In this document: positions 18,209 to 26,427 of the stretch, piece after piece
How positions within the stretch are numbered: the first letter of the stretch is position 1
Layout: the number at the start of each line of letters is the position of its first letter
Source of the DNA: Bacteroidales bacterium
GTDB lineage: Bacteria > Bacteroidota > Bacteroidia > Bacteroidales > Bacteroidaceae
DNA length: 64,000 nt
Assembly: GCA_012517855.1 (NCBI GenBank)
Contig: JAAYUD010000060.1
Coordinates: forward strand, 38,592 to 102,591
Direction: 5' to 3'
Position numbers and translations under genes: made by a program
Notes under the pieces: generated by a model
The model's database searches: none
What the model was told of the DNA's origin: nothing
Seen by the model: the letters and a program-made list of their open reading frames with translations, nothing else

Positions 18209-20419
18209 ATGGAGACAAATCTATTTTTCACCTCTGAAGAGAAGACCGAACTATTTTCACTCTATCGTAAGCTGATTGTATCGGCTGGTGACAGTGTGAG
18301 TAAAGGAGAAATCGATAAAGTAAAAAAGTACTTAATCGCGGCAACCCAAAAAGAGTGTTTGACTCGTGATGTATTTGGTAAAAATCCGGTGCTCTGCAAT
18401 ATGCAGACTGCTCTCATTGTTTCCGATGAAATCGGCATGAAAGGTTCTACTCTTATCAGTATCATGTTGCAAAATGTTGTAGAATGTGGCATTTTGTCGA
18501 TGGAAGAAGTAAAAGATATTTTCGGTGAAGATGTAGGAACTATTGTTAATGGACTCATAAAGACTAATCAACTCTATTCCAAGACTCCAACGGTGGAATC
18601 GGAGAATTTTCATAGCTTACTTATCTCTTTTGCCGAAGATATGAGGGTTATTTTAATTATGATAGCCGAGAGAGTAAATATCATGCGGCAGATTCGTGAT
18701 ACCGAAAATGAAAAGGATCGTATAAAGGTAGCTAACGAGGCAACCTATCTTTATGCTCCGTTGGCTCACAAATTAGGCCTTTATCAGTTGAAATCGGAAT
18801 TAGAAGACTTGTCGTTGAAATATACGAATCGAGAGATCTTCTATTTTATAAAAGATAAGCTGAACGCAACAAAGTCTGCCCGCGACTTGTATATCGATCA
18901 TTTTATTGAACCTATTAAGAAGAAATTACAAGCTGCTGGATTGAAGTTCGACATTAAAGGACGTACTAAATCGATTCATTCTATTCATCATAAGATGGTG
19001 GTGCAAAAAACAACTTTCGAAAACATCTATGATTTATTTGCTATTCGAATTATTGTGGACTCGCCATTAGAAAAAGAAAAACAGTATTGTTGGCAGGTCT
19101 ATTCTATCATCACCGATATGTATCCTCCAAATCCAAAGAGATTGCGCGACTGGCTCTCTATTCCTAAAAGCAATGGATATGAATCCCTTCATATTACAGT
19201 GATGGGCCCTGATGGCAAGTGGGTTGAAGTGCAAATCCGTACTCGTCGAATGGATGAAGTTGCGGAGCGAGGATTAGCAGCTCATTGGCGCTATAAAGGT
19301 ATTAAAGGAGAAACCGGTTTGGACGACTGGCTCTCTTCTGTGCGCGAGGCACTCGAAAATCCGGATACTGATTCAATGAAAGTAATGGATCAGTTTAAGA
19401 TGGATTTATACGAAGATGAGGTCTTTGTATTTACTCCCAAGGGAGATTTATTTAAATTACCCAAAGGAGCTACGGTACTCGATTATGCTTTTCATATTCA
19501 CAGTAAATTAGGCTGTACTTGCATCGGGGCCAAAGTAAATGGTAAGGTCGCTCCTATTCGTCAAGTGCTGCATAGTGGCGATCAGGTAGAAATTATGACT
19601 TCCACTACTCAGTCGCCAAAGCAAGATTGGGTCAATATCGTGGTCACTTCCAAGGCTCGTACCAAGATTCGTCAGGCGTTGAAAGAAATTGTTTCTCGCC
19701 AACATTCCATAGCAAAAGAGGCTCTTGAACGTAAGTTCAAAAATCGTAAGATAGATTATGATGAAGGAAGTTTGATGCGACTCATCAAGCATTTGGGATA
19801 TAAAAATATTACTACTTTCTATCAAGATATTGCCGATGAAGTGATTGATATAAACAATTTGCTTGATAAATACTTGGAGCAACAGAAAAGAGATACCGAA
19901 ATGCGCGAGGATGTAGTGCATAGTGCGGAAAATTTCTCTATCGCTCCTATTGTAGAGGAAGAAGGCAATAGCGACGTGCTTATTATCGATCAGAATTTAA
20001 AGGGACTGGATTTTACTCTCGCTAAATGCTGTCATCCTATTTACGGTGATGATGTGTTTGGCTTTGTTACTGTCTCTGGGGGTATTAAGATACATCGCAA
20101 AGATTGCCCCAATGCTCAACAACTGATGGAGCGTTTTGGATATCGTATTGTTAAGGCACGTTGGGCCGGTAAGGGTCAAGGAACATCTTATCCCATTACA
20201 CTTCATGTAGTCGGACAAGATGATATCGGTATTGTTACGAATCTTACTTCAATTATATCCAAAGAAACGGATGTGACACTTCGTTCTATCGGCATCAACT
20301 CAAAAGATGGACTTTTTTCAGGGAATATTACGATCATGATTGGCGATACTTCTCGATTGGAAGCGTTGCTCAAGAAACTTAGAACGATAAAAGGCGTCAA
20401 ACAAATTTCTCGTTTATAA
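18209..20419 (+). CDS. relA: RelA-like (p)ppGpp synthetase with a degenerate hydrolase domain
   Basis: Long RelA/SpoT homologue of 736 residues from the ATG at 18209, which has AGGA 8 bp upstream and a -7 box (TACTTTTG) ending 23 bp upstream. The N-terminal HD hydrolase region has lost its metal ligands: where active enzymes read LLHDVVED it reads LQNVVECG, and the usual KLADRLHNMR reads IAERVNIMR. The synthetase domain (about 275-365) is intact: RLRDWLSIPKSNGYESLH and EVQIRTRRMDEVAERGLAAHW. TGS (about 405-465) and C-terminal ACT (about 660-735) domains follow. It should make (p)ppGpp but not degrade it, so a separate SpoT-type hydrolase is expected elsewhere. Confidence 0.88.
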   Translation: METNLFFTSEEKTELFSLYRKLIVSAGDSVSKGEIDKVKKYLIAATQKECLTRDVFGKNPVLCNMQTALIVSDEIGMKGSTLISIMLQNVVECGILSMEEVKDIFGEDVGTIVNGLIKTNQLYSKTPTVESENFHSLLISFAEDMRVILIMIAERVNIMRQIRDTENEKDRIKVANEATYLYAPLAHKLGLYQLKSELEDLSLKYTNREIFYFIKDKLNATKSARDLYIDHFIEPIKKKLQAAGLKFDIKGRTKSIHSIHHKMVVQKTTFENIYDLFAIRIIVDSPLEKEKQYCWQVYSIITDMYPPNPKRLRDWLSIPKSNGYESLHITVMGPDGKWVEVQIRTRRMDEVAERGLAAHWRYKGIKGETGLDDWLSSVREALENPDTDSMKVMDQFKMDLYEDEVFVFTPKGDLFKLPKGATVLDYAFHIHSKLGCTCIGAKVNGKVAPIRQVLHSGDQVEIMTSTTQSPKQDWVNIVVTSKARTKIRQALKEIVSRQHSIAKEALERKFKNRKIDYDEGSLMRLIKHLGYKNITTFYQDIADEVIDINNLLDKYLEQQKRDTEMREDVVHSAENFSIAPIVEEEGNSDVLIIDQNLKGLDFTLAKCCHPIYGDDVFGFVTVSGGIKIHRKDCPNAQQLMERFGYRIVKARWAGKGQGTSYPITLHVVGQDDIGIVTNLTSIISKETDVTLRSIGINSKDGLFSGNITIMIGDTSRLEALLKKLRTIKGVKQISRL

Positions 20420-20470
20420 TACGAGTAATGGAAAAAGCATGAATTTGTATAGTCAAATGGTACTTCATTA

Positions 20471-20504
20471 AAAAAGAGGCTAAAGATTTCTTTAGCCTCT
20501 TTTT
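20471..20504. terminator. Bidirectional terminator between relA and panB
   Basis: AAAAAGAGGCTAAAG (20471-20485) pairs with CTTTAGCCTCTTTTT (20490-20504): a perfect 15-bp stem with a 4-nt loop and flanking A/T runs, between convergent genes. Confidence 0.92.
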
Positions 20505-20514
20505 ATAAATGGGT

Positions 20515-21336
20515 TTAATACTCTTCTTTTTCGTTCGGGAAATCTTTGTTTTTCACATCTTTTATGTAGTTCCCTATTGCATCTGTCATTACCGAATGGA
20601 TATCTGCATAGCGGCGTAGAAATCTTGGAGTAAAACCTTTATTCATACCAAGCATATCTTGTATCACTAGTATCTGTCCATCTGTTCCGTTGCCCGCGCC
20701 AATGCCTATTGTCGGGATGTTTAGTTCTTCGGATAGTCGAGTAGCCAAATGAGCTGGAATCTTTTCGAGCGTGATGGCAAAACATCCGGCTTCTTCAAGA
20801 GCGTGGGCATCGCTTATCAGCTTCTCTGCTTCGGCATCTTCTTTGGCGCGAACTGTATAAGTACCGAATTTATTAATAGATTGAGGGGTCAGCCCCAGAT
20901 GTCCCATAACAGGAATTCCGGCTGCAACGATCTTTCTTACAGTTTCTATTATTTCGATGCCACCTTCTAGTTTTAGTGCGTCGCAACCGCTTTCTTTCAT
21001 TATGCGTATGGCATTTGTGATTCCCTCGGTAGCGTTTACTTGATACGAGCCGAATGGCATATCACAAACTACCAGAGCACGTTTGACAGCTCTGACCACA
21101 CACGAAGCATGGTAAATCATTTGGTCAATAGTGATAGGAAGTGTGGTAGAATGTCCTGCCATTACATTAGAAGCAGAGTCGCCTATCAGTATACCGTCTA
21201 TTCCGGCACCATCAACGATGGTTGCTATGGTGTAATCGTATGAAGTCAACATGGAGATTTTTTCTCCGTTCTTTTTCATCTCTTTAAAACGTTGAGTTGT
21301 TACTTTACGTTTATCGTCTGTAATATAACCAGCCAT
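20515..21336 (-). CDS. panB: 3-methyl-2-oxobutanoate hydroxymethyltransferase
   Basis: First committed enzyme of pantothenate synthesis. It transfers a one-carbon unit from 5,10-methylene-THF to 2-oxoisovalerate to form ketopantoate. The 273-residue product has [30 protein letters not shown] (Mg2+-binding Asp), [11 protein letters not shown] and [12 protein letters not shown], all canonical. The HAD-family gene upstream ends 6 bp before the panB ATG, so the two share a transcript. No other pan genes are visible in the window. Confidence 0.94.
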   Translation of the reverse strand: MAGYITDDKRKVTTQRFKEMKKNGEKISMLTSYDYTIATIVDGAGIDGILIGDSASNVMAGHSTTLPITIDQMIYHASCVVRAVKRALVVCDMPFGSYQVNATEGITNAIRIMKESGCDALKLEGGIEIIETVRKIVAAGIPVMGHLGLTPQSINKFGTYTVRAKEDAEAEKLISDAHALEEAGCFAITLEKIPAHLATRLSEELNIPTIGIGAGNGTDGQILVIQDMLGMNKGFTPRFLRRYADIHSVMTDAIGNYIKDVKNKDFPNEKEEY

Positions 21337-21342
21337 TGTCTG

Positions 21343-22005
21343 TTATTTGTTTAAAATTGTATTTTTTAGCCATGTGGCATTTATATCGTTGAAATTGTCG
21401 ATAATGTAATCCGCTTTCCCTTCTATTGTGTGACGGGGATTGGTTGTAGCGAGCCCTATGACAAAAGCTCCGGAACTCTTCCCTGCTTCCAGGCCGTGAA
21501 AAGAATCTTCGAATACTATAGAGTGAGCGGCATCACTTTGAAGTAGTTTCATACCTTTCAGAAAACATTCTGGGTCTGGCTTGGAATGAGCAAACATATC
21601 GGCAGTGATGATTACATCAAAAAGTTCTTTGAATTCAGAGTGAGTCCTATAGACATTTTCCATTTTGTTATTGTTAGAACTGGTGACAAGAGCAATATGC
21701 ATTCCGTGTTTTTTGATATCTTTTATAAAATGATCGGCTCCGTCAATATAGTCGAACTTCATGTTTTGCTCATAATCGTCCAGTTCCTTTGTTATATCTA
21801 TTCGGATCTTTTCGTCTGTCGGGAAATAACCGTCAAAAATTTGAGTAAGAGTTTGCCCCTTAATACGGCTACAGAAGTTGTCAATGTCCAATCGACGTTT
21901 GCCCTCATTGTCCCAAAAGATGGTATATTGCGGTTCCGTATTTAGTACCACTCCATCCAAATCGAACAATGCAATATAATTACTTAGCTCTGTCATCGTT
22001 TTCAT
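21343..22005 (-). CDS. HAD-superfamily phosphatase, beta-phosphoglucomutase-like
   Basis: A 220-residue cytosolic HAD hydrolase with an alpha-helical cap. Motif I is ALFDLDGVVLNTEPQYT with both catalytic aspartates, motif II is VTSSNN, and motifs III/IV are HSKPDPECFLKG and VFEDSFHGLEAGKSSG. The cap and the DGVVxNTEP pattern place it near beta-phosphoglucomutases and sugar-phosphate phosphatases; substrate is not inferable. I start at the ATG at 22005; 21996 is an alternative and the open frame upstream begins at a TTG. It precedes panB by 6 bp and is probably co-transcribed with it, but a role in pantothenate synthesis is only a guess from position. Confidence 0.8.
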   Translation of the reverse strand: MKTMTELSNYIALFDLDGVVLNTEPQYTIFWDNEGKRRLDIDNFCSRIKGQTLTQIFDGYFPTDEKIRIDITKELDDYEQNMKFDYIDGADHFIKDIKKHGMHIALVTSSNNNKMENVYRTHSEFKELFDVIITADMFAHSKPDPECFLKGMKLLQSDAAHSIVFEDSFHGLEAGKSSGAFVIGLATTNPRHTIEGKADYIIDNFNDINATWLKNTILNK

Positions 22006-22402
22006 TTTGCGTACAAAGTTCGCAAAAAAAGATGAGTTGGGCAAAAATAACGTTGAAATGAAAATTAAAATGACATATATTCACATGATTTTGATTGATT
22101 CGTATGAGTTTTAATTACGATCGACTGATCATTATTAATGACTGAGAAAAAGAGGCTTATTTATCGGAACTATAAAGGTCAATAATTATAATAAAAAACC
22201 TTGTAGATGGGGTGTCCTGGTTGTTGCATTTTTGATTGGTAAACTAGATGCTTTTTCATTGTTACATTAATTTAAGTAGTACAAATAGTTTTAAAGTGTG
22301 GCTATCTTTTGATATCATTTAGAATTAATATGATTACCTTTGTATTATGTGGATATTTTTCACATCTTATGGATACAAAAAATTGTTTCAAACTAATATA
22401 TT
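22006..22402. other. Divergent intergenic region
   Basis: AT-rich spacer of about 400 bp between the HAD gene and the BACON-like lipoprotein gene. A forward promoter sits at 22307-22342. On the reverse strand GAACTTTG just before the HAD gene is a partial -7 match. Otherwise I see nothing in it. Confidence 0.4.
22307..22342 (+). promoter_or_regulatory. Promoter of the BACON-like lipoprotein gene
   Basis: TTTTG (22307-22311) and TACCTTTG (22335-22342) are 23 bp apart, at the upper limit of the Bacteroidota promoter spacing. Transcription would begin near 22349, about 54 nt before the ATG. Confidence 0.55.
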
Positions 22403-23389
22403 ATGAGGAAAACTAACTGTTTTTTAACGTATTGTCTATTCCTTTTATCCTTTTATGCTTTTACTTCGTGTAGTAATAATGATAGATCTTTTGTTGAAAC
22501 AGGAGATCATATTGTAGTCCCTTTTGGAGGTGAAGCAAAAGCGATTCAACTAAATACTCCATATTGGAGTATCGTTAGTATTAATGATGCTGATGGGAAG
22601 CCTATGATAGGTACCATATCTTCAGGTTATGGTGACAATTTGAAAGAAGAACATAATGCTCTGCTGAAATATGATGGGACTGGTCCAGATAAGACACTTA
22701 TCGTAGATTTGCCTTATCAAGGATTTACATTAGAGAAAGCCGGTACTAATACGATACAGCTTAGTATGAAGGAAAATTTTGCTCCTCAGCCTTTTGTCTT
22801 TTCGATTGTATTAAAATCGGGAAATGAAACGAAGGAAGTTAAAATCACTCAAGAAGGACAAAACCGATATAAGTTTAAGTCCATTGAATACTCTATAAAC
22901 AAAGGCGACGGGGTTTCTGATTCTTATTGGTATGACGATCTTGATGAGCAACAAACATTTACTATTACTCCTGATATTGGTAGAACCATTAATGTGACAT
23001 TGTTCCCATTCGATTATTCAAATTTAAGTTTCTCAAGTGCCAAATTTACTAGTGACGATAAAGGTGCTTTTGCGTGGATTAATGATGAAGATACTCCTTT
23101 GGAAGTAGCAATCCCTTGTAGTATTAATAACGGCACAATTGAATACCTCTCCAAAAAGCAACAATACGATAATTTTGAGAAGGGCTTTCTAAAAAATCTT
23201 AATGGAAGTATTTCGGTTGCCATGAATCCAGGGACCAACAAATATCATTTTAAATACGAGATGAAGAAAACCGTCATATCATATACGTTGACCATGACAG
23301 GCGCCAAAACGAATAAAGATAGAGTCTTTTGCGGCAAATGGATAATGATACAACCTACAGGAGCTTTCGAATATGTAAAGGATGAATAA
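22403..23389 (+). CDS. BACON-like domain lipoprotein
   Basis: A 328-residue lipoprotein with signal peptide and lipobox FTSC near residue 23, followed by acidic/asparagine residues (SNNDRS). Residues about 35-145 end in the strand KEVKITQEGQ, the typical finish of BACON-like immunoglobulin folds found in Bacteroidota surface proteins. The C-terminal half (about 150-328) is beta-rich and not recognised. Probably displayed at the outer membrane; binding partner unknown. It is monocistronic, between its own promoter and a strong terminator, in an accessory region next to repeat copy 1. Confidence 0.55.
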   Translation: MRKTNCFLTYCLFLLSFYAFTSCSNNDRSFVETGDHIVVPFGGEAKAIQLNTPYWSIVSINDADGKPMIGTISSGYGDNLKEEHNALLKYDGTGPDKTLIVDLPYQGFTLEKAGTNTIQLSMKENFAPQPFVFSIVLKSGNETKEVKITQEGQNRYKFKSIEYSINKGDGVSDSYWYDDLDEQQTFTITPDIGRTINVTLFPFDYSNLSFSSAKFTSDDKGAFAWINDEDTPLEVAIPCSINNGTIEYLSKKQQYDNFEKGFLKNLNGSISVAMNPGTNKYHFKYEMKKTVISYTLTMTGAKTNKDRVFCGKWIMIQPTGAFEYVKDE

Positions 23390-23445
23390 TAAATATCTAG
23401 GGATAGTAAATTTATGTTCTCTACCTTATATTATATCCTCCTCCG

Positions 23446-23491
23446 TATTTATTTCAATAAAGCCACCATAGTGGCTTTATTGAAATAAATA
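23446..23491 (+). terminator. Long stem-loop terminator after the BACON-like gene
   Basis: Perfect 21-bp stem: 23446-23466 pairs with 23471-23491, 4-nt loop CATA. The GC core is GCCAC/GTGGC and the outer part is AT-rich. It is long for a terminator but well placed 56 bp after the stop codon. Confidence 0.7.
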
Positions 23492-23511
23492 TAGAAACTA
23501 ATTTTTCCTAT

Positions 23512-23975
23512 GGTTTCTGTCATGTTATCTTATTGATTATGAGCTATGTATACTGATGTAGCTTGTCTTTTGGACTCCGAAATGGTGTTATCTTACTTAT
23601 TGTTAGTGTGTTATGAAATACGGATTGTCCATTTCGTATATCAACCGATTAAGTCATTATCTCGGTATCTGTGGTGTGTGCACCGTGTAGAAACTCCCGT
23701 GTATGGAAATGAAAATAGTTAGGCTCTTGTCTGAGAGAAGGTGCACTGTACACATCTTATTGAATCATGGCTATCGTATTTAAGACCTTTCTGTTGACTC
23801 ATTTAGGTTTTGTCATTCCACATATGTGATTCGATCAACTCACATATGTGAGTCGATCGTTCCATATATGTGAGTTGATCGAATCACATATGTGGAACGA
23901 CATTCTTCTTAGGACAAAACATAAAATCTTTCTGATATGAACCAACTTTCATCAGTATGTTTCATAGACTTCACC
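23512..23975. repeat. Diverged ~450-bp dyad-array element, copy 1
   Basis: Words shared in the same order with copy 2 (62845-63300) include TATCTTATTG, TTAGTG.GTTATGAAA, TGTACACATC.TAT, GAATCATGG.TATCGTATT, GGAACGACAT.CTTCT, AAAATCTTTCTGA.ATGAAC and CTTTCATC.GTATGT. At its core (23812-23901) are four 10-bp dyads, CACATATGTG at 23819, 23841 and 23885 and CATATATGTG at 23863, at an exact 22-bp pitch. Spacers are ATTCGATCAACT, AGTCGATCGTTC and AGTTGATCGAAT. The first and third spacers are reverse complements, so the whole 90 bp is almost self-complementary and could form a stem of about 36 bp. No coding potential was recognised. Confidence 0.8.
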
Positions 23976-24397
23976 CTTTTAAGAAGGTATCATGGAAGGT
24001 TTTAAAGCATTTAGAGCATTGTGACTTTCGTTACAATATCGTGGTAGAGGCGTACGAATGTAGAGCGTGCAAATTGCAACATGATTCTATTGAAATAAAC
24101 CGCCGTGTTCACAACGATATATCTGGATTCTTATCCCGAACTCTGATATTATTATGAGTCGAAATTGTCGTATGTTCCTTTTTTCGGTGACATCCTTAAG
24201 TTTTTCCGAAAACGTATGGACGAAAATATTTTTAGGGGCATACGTCATTTCAGAAGATTAAGGACCTTTGTGGTGTACTGAATTTGGTTGACAGTTAAAC
24301 ACTAGTAAACCTAAGGGAGTTGACAAGTTCAATCATGTATACCTAAAGGAGTTGTCAACTCTGCAAAGTGTGAAATAAAGGGAATAAACGAGAAGGG

Positions 24398-25069
24398 CTA
24401 TTTACTAAACATTGCATTTTCTATTTCAAGTACTCGGGTAATTTCGAAATAGATTTCTTTGTTTGAGTATAATTCACTCGTCTTTTTTAAATCGATTTTA
24501 TCGCAGTTTTTAAATAAAGATTGTTGCTTGTATTCCCATAAATTGAACCAGTATTGCATCAATAGGTATTCGTCGGGCACACTCGTTACATAAAAAGGAT
24601 ATTCTTTCGAGCCATCTCCTGTACGGCTAATGGCATATAAAATATTGGATAGCCTTTTTGTATAATAATCTTTTTCGTTGTCAGCCTTTTTGAGTGCTAT
24701 ACAAGCATACATCGCTGTACTTAAGGCAGTGCAGTTTAATGGATTCATTCTCAAGACTTCGTTCGATTTTAATAGCAAGTTTTCGTAATCTTTTTTATTT
24801 CGCAAATCGTAAAGGGCTCTTTCCATATTACTTGCTTTTAGATAATTTTGGGAATACGAAGAGCAGAAATAGGCCATTGCTATTTTCTCTACACTGAGTG
24901 TTGTGTCGAGCTTTGCAACCGATTCTATAAGCGTTGCAATATCTTCTGGATGACTGTTTACTTCTTCTTTGATCGTTTTAAAGTCTACATGAACAAAAGA
25001 TTTTCCCTGTTGGGCCATTGCAGAGAGACTGTATAAAACGATAAAGATGAGGATAGATAGTTTTTTCAT
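24398..25069 (-). CDS. Secreted DUF4919 family protein
   Basis: A 223-residue protein with a Sec signal peptide (MKKLSILIFIVLYSLSAMAQ). The mature part begins VHVDFKTIKEEV, is largely helical and ends with SRTGDGSKEYPFYVTSVPDEYLLMQYW, the TGDG...V...DEY pattern of DUF4919 proteins of Bacteroidales. Function unknown; exported. I use the ATG at 25069. TACCTTTG on the reverse strand at 25100-25107 is its -7 box, 31 bp upstream. It is monocistronic. Confidence 0.6.
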   Translation of the reverse strand: MKKLSILIFIVLYSLSAMAQQGKSFVHVDFKTIKEEVNSHPEDIATLIESVAKLDTTLSVEKIAMAYFCSSYSQNYLKASNMERALYDLRNKKDYENLLLKSNEVLRMNPLNCTALSTAMYACIALKKADNEKDYYTKRLSNILYAISRTGDGSKEYPFYVTSVPDEYLLMQYWFNLWEYKQQSLFKNCDKIDLKKTSELYSNKEIYFEITRVLEIENAMFSK

Positions 25070-25099
25070 ATTATGCTTTTTCTTGATTTCATCTTTCGG

Positions 25100-25107
25100 C
25101 AAAGGTA
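25100..25107 (-). promoter_or_regulatory. -7 box (TACCTTTG) of the DUF4919 gene
   Basis: Matches TAnnTTTG on the reverse strand, 31 bp before the start codon at 25069. Confidence 0.5.
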
Positions 25108-25133
25108 TCTATAATAATTAAAATCTCATAGAA

Positions 25134-25167
25134 TTTGAAGTGTTATTCTCCGTATATATTATCTTTG
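25134..25167 (+). promoter_or_regulatory. Promoter TTTG-N22-TATCTTTG
   Basis: TTTG at 25134-25137 and TATCTTTG at 25160-25167, a consensus Bacteroidota promoter. Transcription would begin near 25174, giving a 5' leader of about 106 nt for the gene at 25280. Confidence 0.65.
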
Positions 25168-25279
25168 CACTATATTATAGCCCAAGTATATAATAGAATA
25201 AAATGCTTGATAAGAATAAAGGCTGTAATAAAAAGTATATTTACTGGAATAAAATAAATGTTTGATAATAAATTTATAA

Positions 25280-25699
25280 ATGATGAAACGGATTTTATTT
25301 ACTGTGTTGCTTTTTAGTGTTTGTTCCCTAGCTTCTACTCCTTCTTTATATGCACAGAGCAGGCATAAAGTCTATAGGGAAATATGGACGAAATCTAATT
25401 GTTTTAATACAATTCTATCTATGGAATTGGTGGGAAAAGAGGAGATTGATTTACTCAAAATAATGGATGAAAATGAGAATAGAATTAAATTTTCAAGTGC
25501 TTCTGATGCTATGACCTATTTAAATAAGTATGGGTGGAATTTGGAAAGCACTAGCACTACAACATACGATAAAGACTATCTTATGTCTTTTTGGGTTATT
25601 AGCAAAGAAGTCGAGAAAGATGATGAAATTATGGATGGGATAAACTTGATGCCTAAAAAGGGTTCAAAGAAGACTCTTCCTGTGCAAAAGCAGAAATAA
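25280..25699 (+). CDS. Small secreted protein of unknown function
   Basis: A 139-residue protein with a signal peptide ending near SLYAQ (residue 26). The mature part (HKVYREIWTKSNCF, then FSSASDAMTYLNKYGWNLEST and DYLMSFWVISKEVEKDDEI) resembles small Bacteroidales exported proteins that share the ..A..YLN..GW.L... pattern, but I cannot name a family. The basic C-terminal tail (KKGSKKTLPVQKQK) looks disordered. It has its own consensus promoter and a long leader; the AlaX-like gene follows after 54 bp. Confidence 0.6.
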   Translation: MMKRILFTVLLFSVCSLASTPSLYAQSRHKVYREIWTKSNCFNTILSMELVGKEEIDLLKIMDENENRIKFSSASDAMTYLNKYGWNLESTSTTTYDKDYLMSFWVISKEVEKDDEIMDGINLMPKKGSKKTLPVQKQK

Positions 25700-25753
25700 A
25701 AATTGCTATTTTTAATATTTGAATAATACAAACGGAAATTATTTATTATTTGT

Positions 25754-26233
25754 ATGGAACAACAACCTGTCTTGAATGAGCATAACAAAGAGGAATATCC
25801 TCCTATGCATACGGCAGAACATATTTTGAATGCCACAATGGTGAAAATGTTCGGCTGTACACGCTCACGTAACGCTCATATCGAAAGAAAGAAAAGTAAA
25901 TGCGATTACCAGCTTCTATCCTGCCCTACGGATATTGAAATAAGGCAAATAGAAGACAAAGTAAATGAAATAATTGCTTTGAATCTACCGGTAAAAAAGG
26001 AATTTGTAACTAAAGATGAGGCTCTGGGGATTGAAGGGCTCGATTTATCGAAACTGCCCGATGACGCAAGTGAGACACTTCGAATTGTGAGGATTGGCGA
26101 TTATGATGTCTGTGCCTGTATAGGGCAGCATGTTGATAATACATCAGAAGTAGGTGTCTTCAAAATAATAAGTTACGATTGGAATGAAGGTACACTTCGC
26201 TTGCGTTTTAAATTACTGAATAACCAAGGCTAA
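25754..26233 (+). CDS. AlaX-like tRNA-editing protein (second additional domain)
   Basis: A 159-residue stand-alone domain related to the editing (SAD) domain of alanyl- and threonyl-tRNA synthetases. The zinc ligands are visible as HTAEHIL (residues 19-25, HxxxH) and CACIGQH (about 117-123, CxxxH). Free-standing relatives remove a wrongly attached amino acid, most often serine, from tRNA-Ala or tRNA-Thr. It lacks the N-terminal glycine-rich extension of larger AlaX forms. Specificity cannot be read from the sequence. A tRNA-Thr gene lies at 50.9 kb but is not linked. Confidence 0.78.
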   Translation: MEQQPVLNEHNKEEYPPMHTAEHILNATMVKMFGCTRSRNAHIERKKSKCDYQLLSCPTDIEIRQIEDKVNEIIALNLPVKKEFVTKDEALGIEGLDLSKLPDDASETLRIVRIGDYDVCACIGQHVDNTSEVGVFKIISYDWNEGTLRLRFKLLNNQG

Positions 26234-26264
26234 GGAAACTGATATTTTGTCAGTCCGGAATATC

Positions 26265-26292
26265 CATAATGTCTTATAAATAGGACATTATG
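26265..26292. other. Hairpin between the AlaX-like and hsp20 genes
   Basis: CATAATGTC (26265-26273) and GACATTATG (26284-26292) form a perfect 9-bp stem, 31 bp after the AlaX-like stop. There is no T run, so it may be a weak terminator or an element of the hsp20 upstream region. Confidence 0.4.
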
Positions 26293-26326
26293 TCATTAAT
26301 TATCAGCTTGATAGCTTATTTTATAG

Positions 26327-26343
26327 TTGGCATGCCATTTGCC
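26327..26343 (+). promoter_or_regulatory. Candidate sigma-54 (-24/-12) promoter for hsp20
   Basis: TTGGCATGCCATTTGCC places GG and GC exactly 10 bp apart and matches YTGGCACGRNNNTTGCW at most positions, with C-to-T, R-to-C and W-to-C mismatches. No TAnnTTTG box is seen in the 190 bp before hsp20. The start site would be near 26354, about 74 nt before the ATG. Chance occurrence cannot be excluded. Confidence 0.4.
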
Positions 26344-26427
26344 ATTTATTAAGTGGTCGCGATGACGAATAGGAGTTGAGACCAATAATAAACAGAATGT
26401 CTAACTTAAAAATAGGAGATTAAAATT

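Larger units (their letters stand above)
23390..24397. other. 1-kb non-coding block holding repeat copy 1
   Basis: After the terminator, 23512-23975 is a diverged copy of an element found again at about 62845-63300. From 23976 to 24397 no gene is convincing. A 66-codon frame at 23957-24157 starts inside the repeat and lacks coding character. Near the end lies a pair of 18-bp near-repeats, ACCTAAGGGAGTTGACAA (24309-24326) and ACCTAAAGGAGTTGTCAA (24341-24358), each carrying half of an inverted GAGTTGACAA/TTGTCAACTC. Confidence 0.6.

Noticed and set aside
23812..23901. CRISPR-like array (short repeats with short spacers)
   Set aside because: Repeats are only 10 bp, spacers 12 bp and related to one another by reverse complement, and no cas genes are near. 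It does not fit a CRISPR array.
23957..24157. 66-codon forward frame
   Set aside because: It starts inside repeat copy 1, has no ribosome site, and its composition is unlike neighbouring proteins.
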